Assembly: GCA_024516035.1 (NCBI GenBank)
Contig: CM044957.1
Location: 22,950,570-23,014,569 of the forward strand
DNA length: 64,000 nt
Direction: 5' to 3'
Source: Bactericera cockerelli
Lineage: Eukaryota > Arthropoda > Insecta > Hemiptera > Triozidae
Position numbers and translations under genes: made by a program. The notes under the pieces are model-generated. The model saw nothing but the letters and a program-made list of their open reading frames with translations. It was not told the DNA's origin and did no database searches. Below are positions 1 through 11,145 of the stretch, piece after piece. The first letter of the stretch is position 1. The number at the start of each line of letters is the position of its first letter.

Positions 1-2085
1 CACTGCCTAGATAAGAATGCTAAGAGAGAGAGAGAGGGAAGACTCAGAAAAAAAAAAAAAATCAAAATAAGGAATAACATAGCTCACGTGAAATAAAAGA
101 GGGGGGGGGGGGGGTAGGACATGGGGATGGAAAGTTTAAGAGAAGAAAAGTTATGTGCTGATGTAGAGAGAGGGAGCCAGTCACAAAGATCCCTGAAACA
201 GAAGGCAAGAAGGAAGAGGGCTCTCCCCAGCTCCTCTTATCTCTCCTTTGTTCGCTTTCTTCTACTTTGAATTTCTAATTAACTTTATACCGTCGGTAGC
301 GACGAGAGATGTGTGGGCGGGTAGATAGATATTATATCTACCTCGCACAAGAATATTATGCTCATTGGTGAAGGATTTTTTGCTGACTAACAAAATCAAA
401 GAACCGAGTGAAAACTGCTGAAGTAGGTACTCGGAAACATTTTATGTAATTATGTGATTTTGAGAGCGTTAATGTCAAGCGTTAGAAAAAGAAAAAACAA
501 TAATTAGATTTATTTGCCAGGATAACTTTACTTTTTCACTTCAGCGCGAAGTGTATACAGCTTTTAATCAATTACGTTTGCTTAACTGTTATAACAAGGT
601 CAAATTTTCAGCTGAGCGAGGGAAAATACAATTTTTTCTTCAAATTTGAAATGAAGAATCCTGGAAATTTTGCCAGGCAAGCATTTTGGAACATTCCAAC
701 AACAAAACATGTTCAATAGATGGAATTCAAGGAATCGATGTCAAAGGATCAAGAAATCTAAGGTAGTTGTCCTTAGTGGAAAATTCATAATCTATTTTCT
801 TTGACTGATGTGAGATAGACAAATAGTTCAGTCTCTATAATGAAAACCGCATCCCTGGGGACTCTAGCCAGAGGAAACTGTGTTACGAGGACGCCTCAAA
901 GTAAATTGGCGAGGATTGGAAACAACATGAGAGTGGATTATAGTAGAGGCAGGTGACAGGCGAGAGGACAGCCGCCACACCCCATGCCCCCCCCCCCCCC
1001 CCCCCCCCCCTGCGAGGGCCAGAACAAGGGCTTCGGAAATTGTAATAAGACTTAAGGGATTTTACGTTTCCACAGCAGTAATGAAAATTCTCGGCCTTTG
1101 AAATGGTCGGTGTTGCGGAAAATGTTGTTACAATTTTCAATTTCAATTATCTACTTCTCCTGATCACCATTACAGGTCAGCACGCAGAGTCTGCGGTGAG
1201 ACACAGCGGCGACGGTCATTCAGTAGCTGACCGAGGCGTGTGTTGGGGGTTCGAGCCAGAGCTAGGGAAGGAAATCCTGTCAAAAGTAAAAACATAGTCT
1301 AGACTTCTTCAGATTTATACATTATGCTGGGGAAACATTATGTTAAAACATGTACTTGTTTCATTGTACCACTTGTATGAGATTTGTGATGTGATGTATC
1401 AAAAACGTATTTTGTATTCGTGTAGTAAACATTAGAATATAATATTATATTCGTGTGCACACATAGAGCCCTCAAGTCCTCATTCAGAAAACACAAGTAC
1501 ACACAAATAATACTTATTTCATCACAGGCTCCAATTATCTACATACATAATTATTTGATTCCCTGCCTTTACAATTAATATCCGTGTTACTGATTACCTA
1601 TGTCTCACCAGACCAAACACACCATTCGCCACTGAGCATACACATCAAGGCCACAATTTGTTTGATTGAGATTTCAATTAATCTGCCGTTTGGTGTTGTA
1701 TGGTCCCTTTTAGTTTTAGTAATTCTAAATTTGAATTAGTCCACACGGGGATGAATTTGACATGACCGGGAGGTAGAGAGAAAGATGTCTGCACATGAAA
1801 AATGATTGGCAGGAAAATGAATGCTATCTTCCCACTCCCTCTTCCATTCTCTCAACTACATCCCTCTCTATATTATTTAGTTATGATTGATTTTCTCTCT
1901 TTCCTTCAAAGCAAATATATTTTGAATCATTTCATGTACCTTCCTATACATAAAAGATATACCTACTGAACATAACACAAGTTCAAAAAAAGAAATAATA
2001 AAATTTCTGAACTTTGCCAAAAAATCTACATTATTTTAAAACCTTCTTAATCTGTAGGCGGTATTCGAACTTATATCAGTATATT
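1..2085. other. Gene-free AT-rich stretch with homopolymer runs
   Basis: No open frame here looks like a protein. The stretch holds a 14-base G run at 101-114 and a 24-base C run at 987-1010; the proline/glycine-rich open frame over the C run is a by-product of that run. I see no repeat family shared with the rest of the window. Confidence 0.6.
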
Positions 2086-2087
2086 TA

Positions 2088-2255
2088 TACAGGGTGAGAC
2101 ATTCTAGGTAAGTAACGCAGTCAATTTTCTTGGCCTCTGATTGAAATCACGAAATTCTATTCAGAGATCATTTTCATAACTCTCAGGTGGATACTTAACG
2201 GTGACCTTTACGAATTTGCCAAGGTTGGCCTTCAAGGTTAACTTAACTCCAGAAT
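2088..2255 (+). mobile_element. TA-flanked MITE-type repeat, left end (CAGGGTG family)
   Basis: The copy begins TACAGGGTGAGACATT after a TA and continues with a block (ggtgacctt ... ccaaggt-ggccttcaaggt-aactt) that recurs at 13201-13345 and 61832-62000 in the same order and orientation. Three copies sharing one sharp TA-flanked end suggest a short DNA transposon. I could not find a matching inverted right end, so the 3' boundary is arbitrary and the copies may be 3'-truncated. Confidence 0.5.
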
Positions 2256-2617
2256 CTAAAACAGATCGACCTGAATTTTATTGCATATTCATAGTCTCTG
2301 TAAAATATTGATCTTATTTGATTATTCATAACAAATTTTCATTTTGATTATTTTACCATATTTTTAAGGTCATTTTTTTACCATACACATGTGACGTATC
2401 AAATTAAAGGTTTCGTCATGCTGGATGTGAAAAAAATAAAAAAATACTGTCAGTAATTTTTATTGCGTGTATCCATAGCCTTGAATTACCTACAGTACCT
2501 ACTTGTTATGGAAAACTGGGAAAATTTAAAAAAGAAATTTGCTATTTGCCATTTTCTCACATTCAACATTACAAGACCTCTAATTTGATACATCACACGG
2601 GTGTGTGGCACTTGAAA

Positions 2618-3088
2618 ACTTTAGAGAGGAGAGGATCACCATACTTAACTTTAGAGAGGAGAGCAGCACCATACTTAACTTTAGAGAGGAGAGCAGCACC
2701 ATACTTAACTTTAGAGAGGAGAGCAGCACCATACTTAACTTTAGAGAGGAGAGCAGCACCATACTTAACTTTAGAGAGGAGAGGAGCACCATACTTAACT
2801 TTAGAGAGGAGAGGAGCACCATACTTAACTTTAGAGAGGAAAGGAGCACCTTACTTAACTTTAGAGAGGAGAGCAGCACCATACTTAACTTTAGAGAGGA
2901 GAGGAGCACCATACTTAACTTTAGAGAGGAGAGCAGCACCATACTTAACTTTAGAGAGGAAAGGAGCACCTTACTTAACTTTAGAGAGGAGAGCAGCACC
3001 ATACTTAACTTTAGAGAGGAGAGCAGCACCATACTTAACCCCTTCCCCGTAAAGAGCTTTAGAGAGGAAAGCTGCACCATACTTAACC
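2618..3088. repeat. 30-bp minisatellite, 14 full copies plus one offset copy
   Basis: Fourteen consecutive 30-bp units (core ttagagaggagagcagcacc) run from 2618 to about 3038 at exact register. An insert of about 19 bp rich in C follows, then a fifteenth, altered copy near 3057-3088. Units differ by single changes (gcagcacc/ggagcacc, gagag/gaaag, catac/cttac). Because 30 is a multiple of three, three different long open frames run through the array on both strands. They are by-products of the repeat: no start context, composition or domain argues for coding. Confidence 0.95.
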
Positions 3089-3089
3089 C

Positions 3090-4640
3090 CTCCCCCGCCA
3101 CAAAGTGACTAATTCCCTACAATTAAAATCTCCTTACCCTTCCGCCGAGCAAGATCATTTTTCCTGAGCACTTCCATCTGTTTCTGTTTTTGATGTAGAG
3201 TACCCCCCTCCTGGTCTCCCGTATTATATCTCTGCCTTTTTACGCGTAGTATTTACAGCAGGATGAAGATTTTATATATAAGTATTTCCAATTGTGTACA
3301 ATGTACAGCCACGCGTAGGTCGGTGGGTACCCGGCGGTACATACACTACATACATAGCAGTAGACTACATACATAGCAGCAAGTGTAGAAACATTCTCAT
3401 GCAAAGAGGCAGATGTTATATTCCCTCAACCTTACTTTAATATCTATTAGGTATAGTAAAGTCGTAATGACAATAGTAATGCCTGATAAGAACAATAAAT
3501 AAACCTTTATTAGAAAAAGTTATCAATATGGGCTGTACATCAGATGGGCTAACAATAGATCCAAAACCTCAGAAAAAATGATCACTTGGGCAAATGAAAG
3601 AATCCTCACTTGGGCGAACAATGAAAAAGGTCTTCCTTTGTTTTCGAATGAAAATACTGGGTGAATTATTTGCATTCTGATTTCCTGAATGTATGAAGTA
3701 GTGAGTAATTTACATCTTGGATTTATAATAAATTATTATTGTTTTACTTAAGACCTGAGGTATGACCTTCTATGTATTATCCCTAACCCTACAATAAACC
3801 TGAGACATGGCCTTCCATGTATTTTACCTAACCCTACTATACTCTTATTAAGGCATTGCCTTTCATTAGTAAGTTAGATTTACCTTAAAAAAGCTGATTC
3901 TTATATTTTATTTATCTTTTAACCCGAATTTGATGGGAGTACCTAGAAGTAAAAAACATAGTACCTAAATAATATTAATTTATAAATAAATAAAAATCAC
4001 ATGTAAAAAAAATGAAGAACTAACTTGTGAGTCACACTGAATAAAAACAAACCTGCCACTGATTTTTTCAATTCGCCCAAGTGATTGATTTTTTTTGAAC
4101 CTTTATCAGGTAAAAGAATTTTTTTAATTCAATTTTCGCCCAACTGTTGAACTCCGTATCAATGTATTAGCAAAAATTTAATACCTTAGCCTCAGTGCAG
4201 GTTGATTTCAGATAATGACATTTAGAGAATTATTATTTGTGTCATTTGAATAGGTACATATTAAATTTTTACTCTTCAATGGTTATTCGAAATTGCGAAT
4301 ACACATAGAAAATGATTTCAAAGGTTGGATAAAAAAGAATGCTTTTACAACTTTTATTAATGAGGATTCTAATTTATAACATAAATAAAATTATTCGCCA
4401 ATATCCCATTCGTCCTTAACCCCCTCTTTTATACTGACAATTAATTTGCAAAAATGAGTGGTATTTATTTTCCATTCATTATGGATGTTATAGATTCAAT
4501 ATATTATGGTGACTGTATGTACCATATTGTAATAACATATTATGACAGTGATTTGAATTCAGATTCAGGCGAATCAATATAGAGCAAAAGATGGTAGCTA
4601 CAATATTATGACAACTATATACAGTAGTGTACATAAAAGT
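3090..4640. other. AT-rich gene-free stretch with a local duplication
   Basis: No coding signal. A 45-bp tandem duplication (acctgag..tatga/catggcctt..) occupies 3753-3842. The motif cacttgggc occurs at about 3582 and 3606 and inverted (gcccaagtg) at 4076, with another gcccaact at about 4139; this hints at a decayed inverted-repeat element between roughly 3480 and 4150. Confidence 0.4.
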
Positions 4641-4700
4641 TATCATATTTGTGTAAATCACAATCGTGATATCACAATTACTCAAACTCGCCTAACTTAT
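4640..4700 (-). repeat. Fragment of a tRNA-derived SINE (SINE-3), 3' part
   Basis: The plus strand reads gatatcacaattactcaaactcgc. The same block follows the tRNA-like head, reversed, at 20840-20975 and 24985-25090. Only this short 3' portion is recognisable here. Confidence 0.45.
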
Positions 4701-5017
4701 AAATGCTTGCTTATACTTACTTAGACTTGAACCATCTATTTATTTACACTTTATTTTTTAATATAAAAGAATCAATAATAATTAATTAAGACCAACGGAA
4801 AAATACATAAGAATATAATTATAGGGTCAAGGGGGGTGATTACGAACGATTTTGAGCTACATTTTATAAACATATCTGTAACCCTGAGTTGCTTTTGTAA
4901 AATCCAAGTCTTGTGATTTTTTTGGTATATAGACTTATTTAGCATTCTAATGGTGCATTATAAATAGTTTTCTGCATACTGTAGTACTGTTTAGTGGTGT
5001 TCTTATTTACCCCCGCC

Positions 5018-5058
5018 TGTTCGCATTTACCCCCGCCTGACGGGGGTAAATGCGAACA
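5018..5058. other. 18-bp perfect hairpin within the pogo-like element
   Basis: The arms TGTTCGCATTTACCCCCG (5018-5035) and its exact reverse complement (5041-5058) are separated by five bases. Each arm is also a variant of the element's subterminal motif (GGGGGTAAATGCGAAC), so two inverted copies of that motif lie almost back to back. Confidence 0.9.
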
Positions 5059-5254
5059 CATTATACAATATTAAAAACGAACTTTTTAATGGCAATATGT
5101 GCTTTTTATGTACGGATAATACACCAAAATTGTACTTTGTGTCTTTAGACACCTGTATGACAATATGCAAAGTTTATGGACACACAGGATAGTGGTTGGA
5201 ATCCTAACCACGAAGGTAGTCAGCTCTTATCAAATAGGGTATCACTATCTTGCA

Positions 5255-5618
5255 AATAATAGTAATAATAATAATTTCGTGTCCGTGAAATAGGTATAGA
5301 TACCTGAATCACGGTGGTGAGAGGATTATATGGACGCCCAGATCCAATGTCTAGGCTCCTTTCATGTCCATTGATTCTATTTGGTTTTAACATCCTGACT
5401 TGAGGTAGACAGGACGGGGGTTTCACCCTCCATTCGCTGGGAATCGTACCAGCTACCCACATTAACCTCACCCAGCCTGGGTGGGGCCGGAATCGCCAGT
5501 CTCACATGTTCGGAGGGGACAGAATTTTCTGTGCGAAAAGTCTGCTCCAACCGGGAATCGAACTAAGGATCTCTGGACTACGGGCAGTAGTCACAACCGT
5601 TACACCACGGAGGCTGGC
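5255..5618 (-). mobile_element. tRNA-derived SINE (SINE-1) nested in the pogo-like element
   Basis: On the minus strand the repeat starts GCCAGCCTCCGTGGTGTAAC, a pol III A-box-like region (GTGGTGTAACGG). About 50 bases later comes a B-box-like AGTTCGATTCC. After roughly 300 bases of unrelated body it ends in an (ATT)n tail at 5255-5275. Flanking AATAATAGTAATA strings on both sides could be a target duplication, but they are low complexity. Its position inside the DNA transposon makes it the younger insertion. Open frames across it are non-coding. Confidence 0.7.
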
Positions 5619-5978
5619 AATAAAAGCATAATAATAGTAATAGTTAATTATGAGAGCTTTTGAAAGATGTTTTATATATTTTTTTAATTTTTTTTACAGA
5701 TTTTGGTCTTATCAATAGTTTCTAGGTCATTGTCAATCTCAGATTTGTCTTCTTCTACCTTCATTTTTTTCTTCTTTTTTGAAACTGTTCCCCCTATATT
5801 TCTTTTCGTTTTCTACACTTTCATTTTTCTTCCTTTCTTTTGCTATGTTCAAGTACACAAATACCTTCATTGGGTCCAATACATTAGGGTACTAATATCT
5901 TGGTACTTCTTACAACCTCCCAGTGTTTCAGGATTTTGAGCCTTACGTTTGGAAAATTCTACTTTGGTTTGCGGAATC

Positions 5979-6110
5979 TCAAAACACTGCCGTTGCTCTT
6001 CTGACAGCCAGGTTGCCATTAAAAACATCTACGATAGCAGATATCATTTGTGCTTCTGTATACAAAGGAGGTGGTTTCTTCATCTTGTAGTTCCGGGGCA
6101 TTCTGAGTGT
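5979..6110 (-). pseudogene. Remnant of a pogo/psq-type transposase N-terminus
   Basis: A minus-strand frame starting near 6100 reads MPRNYK-M-KKPP, then YTEAQMISAIVDVFNG, NLAVRRATAVF and stops at 5979. Proteins with a psq-type helix-turn-helix (pogo and Jerky-like transposases and their domesticated relatives) typically open with PRxYKRK, then YSxExLxxAVxxVxxGxLSxRxAAxxY. The match is to helices 1-2 only, about 40 residues. The catalytic part is not seen. An extended frame continues upstream of the methionine and is probably fortuitous. Confidence 0.5.
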
Positions 6111-6599
6111 TTTGATAAATACAAAAAAAGTTATAGGGTAAAACAAACACCCAAAATATGCGTTCGTAATTACCCCATAGCAAAAAAATGCGGGGGTAAT
6201 TAAGAACACCCAAAAACTATAACTTAAAAAATGGTTAAAACAATTATTTTTGTAAAATAATAACCAAAAACATGCCTATCAATAATTAAAAGTAAAATAA
6301 TGATAAAAATTCAAGTAACACTTACCTAAAAAATTGTTTTAAAAAAATCAAAAACTTCATAAATCAAACTTTTTGATAGATCTATTTTCACTAGCTTACT
6401 AACTACAACTGAAAATAAATACTATCGAAAACTCGTGTTCAACCTGTAAAAACAATTCAAAATAATAGTATTCAACCACCAGATTCGAAATATCTTATCC
6501 TGTTTAGGTACAATGACCACTGTTCGTAATTACCCCCTGTTCGTAAATACCCCCCTTGACCCTAATTATGTAAAATATAAAACAGAATTATTTAATTTG

Positions 6600-6745
6600 T
6601 ATTTACAACCAGCGGGTTACACCCACCTCTTCGCTAACCCATGAAACACACACTACACACACAGACACCGTACGCACAAAAGACACCCCCCCCCCACCCC
6701 AAACCAACACACACACAACCCACACACCTTACATACATCCAGACA
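6600..6745. repeat. CA-rich tract after a gcgggttacacc repeat
   Basis: The block agcgggttacaccca..ctaaccca followed by (CA)n and poly-C resembles 19449-19560, where ctagcgggttacacctgccgc precedes the same kind of CA/C tract. The shared order suggests a common repeat family, possibly the end of a Helitron-like element. The evidence is thin. Confidence 0.35.
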
Positions 6746-8585
6746 TATTACATAGGTATTTGCCACGATGACTTCCTTTGTAATAATAATACTATCTACA
6801 TTTTAAAAAAGTTTTCTTTTAAAGTAGTACAAAAATATCCTAAATTAATAATGTTCTTATCGATTGAATTATTGGCAAAGTTACTCAACACTATAATACC
6901 CTTTGTCTAGGGATTTTGTTTGAGGAGCTATTATGCTGCATGCACATCAATTCAGTGACTTACCTGTGAACAAGAGAAAGACAGTAGGTTAATATGAGGA
7001 AAATCATGTAATCACTCATTCGAATCAAAATAGTATACATATCGAAATAATAATTAAAATTCTAAAATTGCAATAGTTCAAACTAACCATGTTCCATCCC
7101 AGAAATACATTGGAGATTCTGCTATGTATAGAATAGAATAGATTATACCTTGTTTAGGTATACTGCCGAGGTAAGACTGAAAAGTCCCTTTACTCCAGCA
7201 GTCAAACAGGTCTTATATATTTTATAGAGATGTTCACCGTCCATCATAAAATTATCACGTCTGTCTATTCTGATTCAAAGAGAAATCAACAGCATAGATT
7301 AAATAGACATTCTTCCTTAGGCGCCCCATGCATAGACTATCCATGCCCGTTCTAACATGTGTGTTTGTAATTTAAGATTTTAGAACAATAAATATTCTAA
7401 AAATATCAAGAAAAATATTTAACAACCACCCTTCTCAAATTCTCACTGTTAATCTCTTTCTATTTCTAACATGCAAAGATGACAATTTTATTGGCAAGGA
7501 ACATGATTTCACACGATTACTAGAAGAAAGCGTAATTAAAGCCTCCATCAAGAAGTCAAAGTCAACATTAGCGATTTCAATTTAATTTTAAACGGATACT
7601 ATATGTATGTATTGTATATTATGACATTTTAGAGTCACGAATATTTAATACAAAAAAACCTTATAGTTTACAAACATTTCTATTCTTAGAAAGCCTTAAT
7701 GTTCGCGTGTCCCCATTATCAAAACCCTTGAAAAGAATTTTAACATCACAGCTAGTGATTTCTTTGAGTTCCCTACTTGAGATATTAAAATAAAATATGC
7801 CCCCAAATATCCTGTTCTTAATGGAGAGAGCAGAATGGGGGGGGAGGGGGGGGGGGGGGGTTTAATCACTTCCACCTAATTCCAGGACGAGGTTTCTTTC
7901 AGTTATCTATTCGACACTCGTGCGCCATGAGTTCAGCCGTTCACCTCGTGCGTTTCCTTGACTGATCAAAGCAATTTCATGTCCCTGCACGATCTAAGTG
8001 CTTTTTCAATGTAATTGGTGCTATTTAATCATATATTATGTTTGAGGCAAGGGATCGAGTTTTATTATTGTTTCAAACTATGTTGACACTCATCACAGGG
8101 TGAGTGTTCGGAAGAGCATCCAGCCGATTCCAGAAATTTAATTTGAGAATAGGAGTGCCAGAACCAACTAACCTCAACCATGAAGATTTAGGAAGAGGTT
8201 TTCAACAAGCAGGGTAGTTAGCTAGTTAGTTTTGTTCATTGAGTCCCAGACTGTAGAACAGTTGAGCTGGAACAGCTGCTTAGCTCCTAGGTTTCTCAAA
8301 ATACTGTCGATGTGTTACTATACCTATGATATAGATTATAAACATTCATCATACCCTGTAGAAGAGGCAGTGATAGTATCTCAGATATATTGAACATCCT
8401 GTAGACTAGAGGAGATGTCATTGGTGTGTGGATGGAAATATTATTTTTAGAATCTCGTCATGCCTCATGCCACTACGAATATATTCAACGCTCACAAATT
8501 CAAATCGTAGCCTTCAGTCTTAAGTTTAACGTACAGTCTGAGTAGGTACTTCAGATGTGAAGAATCCATGTGCGAAAACTAAAGG
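6745..8585. other. Gene-free stretch
   Basis: No coding signal and no repeat family recognised elsewhere in the window. There is a purine run of eight G, one A and fifteen G at 7837-7860. Confidence 0.5.
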
Positions 8586-8586
8586 G

Positions 8587-10079
8587 TGTCCACTCCATCC
8601 CTTCTGTCTACCACTGTCCACTCCATCCCTTCTGTCTACCAGCGACTGTCCACTCCATCCCTTCTGTCTACCAGCGACTGTCCACTACATCCCTTCTGTT
8701 TACCAGCGACTGTCCACTACATCCCTTCTGTCTACCAGCGACTGTCCACTCCATCCCTTCTGTCTACCAGCGACTGTCCACTCCATCCCTTCTGTCTACC
8801 AGCGACTGTCCACTCCATCCCTTCTGTCTACCAGCGACTGTCCACTACATCCCTTCTGTCTACCAGCGACTGTCCACTCCATCCCTTCTGTCTACCAGCG
8901 ACTGTCCACTCCATCCCTTCTGTCTACCAGCGACTGTCCACTCCATCCCTTCTGTCTAGCAGCGACTGTCCACTCCATCCCTTCTGTCTACCAGCGACTG
9001 TCCACTACATCCCTTCTGTCTACCAGCGACTGTCGACTCCATCCCTTCTGTCTACCAGCGACTGTCCACTCCATCCCTTCTGTCTACCAGCGACTGTCCA
9101 CTCCATACCTTCTGTCTACCAGCGACTGTCCACTCCATCCCTTCTGTTTACCAGCGACTGTCCACTCCATCCCTTCTGTCTACCAGCGACTGTCCACTCC
9201 ATCCCTTCTGTCTACCAGCGACTGTCCACTCCATCCCTTCTGTCTACCAGCGACTGTCCACTACATCCCTTCTGTCTACCAGCGACTGTCCACTACATCC
9301 TTCTGTCTACCAGCGACTGTCCACTACATACCTTCTGTCTACCAGCGACTGTCCACTACATCCCTTCTGTCTACCAGCGACTGTCCACTACATACCTTCT
9401 GTCTACCAGCGACTGTCCACTACATACCTTCTGTCTACCAGCGACTGTCCACTACATACCTTCTGTCTACCAGCGACTGTCCACTACATCCCTTCTGTCT
9501 ACCAGCGACTGTCCACTACATCCCTTCTGTCTACCAGCGACTGTCCACTACATCCCTTCTGTCTACCAGCGACTGTCCACTACATCCCTTCTGTCTACCA
9601 GCGACTGTCCACTACATCCCTTCTGTCTACCAGCGACTGTCCTCTCTATCCCTTCTGTCTACCAGCGACTGTCCACTACATACCTTCTGTCTACCAGCGA
9701 CTGTCCACTACATCCCTTCTGTCTACCAGCGACTGTCCTCTCTATCCCTTCTGTCTACCAGCGACTGTCCACTACATCCCTTCTGTCTACCAGCGACTGT
9801 CCACTACATCCCTTCTGTCTACCAGCGACTGTCCTCTCTATCCCTTCTGTCTACCAGCGACTGTCCACTACATCCCTTCTGTCTACCAGCGACTGTCCAC
9901 TACATCCCTTCTGTCTACCAGCGACTGTCCACTACATCCCTTCTGTCTACCAGCGACTGTCCTCTCTATCCCTTCTGTCTACCAGCGACTGTCCTCTCTA
10001 TCCCTTCTGTCTACCAGCGACTGTCCTCTCTATCCCTTCTGTCTACCAGCGACTGTCCATTACATCCCTTCTGTCTACC
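8587..10079. repeat. 32-bp minisatellite, 47 copies
   Basis: Forty-five units of 32 bp (core ctgtccactccatccctt then ctgtctaccagcga) start every 32 bases from 8614 to 10053; one unit near 9297 lacks a C. A shortened unit precedes the array and a partial unit ends it. Variants are regional: CCACTCCATC dominates the left half, CCACTACATC/CCACTACATA the right, and CCTCTCTATC only appears after 9640. Since 32 is not divisible by three, every reading frame cycles through the same 32-residue peptide, and three long open frames (up to 516 codons) arise automatically. I do not call them genes. Confidence 0.96.
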
Positions 10080-11145
10080 TTCACTACATCATATTGTATA
10101 AACAGTACTCGTTTCCAAAATTTCGAGAAAATATAAATTTTACTTTTTTCCGACCTTAATATAGGAAGCGTTTAATAATTGGGCTGTGGGCTATAGTAAT
10201 CCGTACCATTCAAACAAAAACTACTACGGTCTAAGTAATAATCAATTTTTTTTAAAAAATATTATATTTCTCTGAGAGCGTTTCGTAGGATTATGTCGGA
10301 AATACAATCGCTGAAGCTATAGATTATACAAGCTATGAATGCCTGTACCCACACAGAAGGTATTTCCCGATATTCTACAAATCTCTCTATCATCTACCGA
10401 CCAGGTCTTCACATAAAACATGTTCATAATTCAAAAGGCTTCCCCGGACATGGGAGGAAAAAGGCGGAAAAGCTCTTGTAAATATTGTATAGTAAATTAA
10501 TATCATAAACCTATTCATACAGTGTGTCTTCACCAGTTTTCTCACACTCATCATACATTTTCTTTAAAAATATTACCTGTAAATCTGAATTTTACTGTAT
10601 CAATGGAGTTCTTCTTGTATCAATGGTAACGGGATGTAGGATGTCCAATGAACCTCCCAAATCAGTATAATCAGTAGAAACAGAAAAGTTGAGAGCGGTC
10701 ATGGCTTTTGGTTCGGTAAGAAGAAGAAGAAGAAGTGGATAATTTCAAATGCAAAATGTAAACAAACACCGATATCTTTAATGTAAATAAATCAGAGTCT
10801 CAAAAATCACTTTTATTTATTTTTCAAATTTTGGTTAACGAGAGCTGACCGTTCGGTCTTGTTCAAGCTTTTCGTTCAATTAAAAAAAAAACCCGCTTTT
10901 AGTCGGCTCCAAAGGGGAGGTTTATATGACATCCTACATCTCCTTACCTGTACAAGTGTACAACCTTAACTGATCAACGTGAGAGCCTGTACAAAGCAAG
11001 AACTAAAAATATTCCTTGTGGATAGAATTTTGGAATCTTCCCATTATCTAATACTTTGCGAGGGGGGGATTCTTGCTTTTCATTAGTGTCCTCTTTAAGT
11101 GCAGAGATTTACCCGATATCTTTTTTACGTAGCTTCTTACAATTT
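10080..11145. other. Gene-free stretch with a short AAG microsatellite
   Basis: Contains a (GAA)n run near 10719-10735 and AT-rich DNA. No open frame or shared repeat is recognised. Confidence 0.5.

Larger units (their letters stand above)
4824..6562 (-). mobile_element. Defective pogo-like DNA transposon with TA duplication
   Basis: The element is bounded by inverted repeats starting GGGTCAAGGGGGGT and ending TTACGAAC (24 bp, two mismatches), each flanked by TA (4822-4823 and 6563-6564). That is the target duplication of Tc1/mariner/pogo elements. The motif GGGGGTAATTACGAAC and close variants recur near both ends (around 4996-5058, 6163-6215 and 6530-6556), as subterminal transposase-binding repeats often do. 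A short minus-strand frame near 5980-6100 begins MPRNYK and has the residue pattern of a psq/CENP-B-type helix-turn-helix, the N-terminal DNA-binding domain of pogo-like transposases. No DDE catalytic domain is visible, so this is a non-autonomous or decayed copy. A SINE (5255-5618) sits inside it. Confidence 0.75.

Noticed and set aside
883..1146. Glycine-rich protein frame
   Set aside because: The glycine run is translation of the C homopolymer at 987-1010; no other support.
2546..3108. Open frames of 167-173 codons over the 30-bp array
   Set aside because: Present in three frames on both strands; explained by the repeat.
8557..10136. Long open frames (514 and 516 codons) over the 32-bp array
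   Set aside because: All three forward frames are open and cycle through the same peptide; this follows from a stop-free 32-bp unit and gives no evidence of coding.
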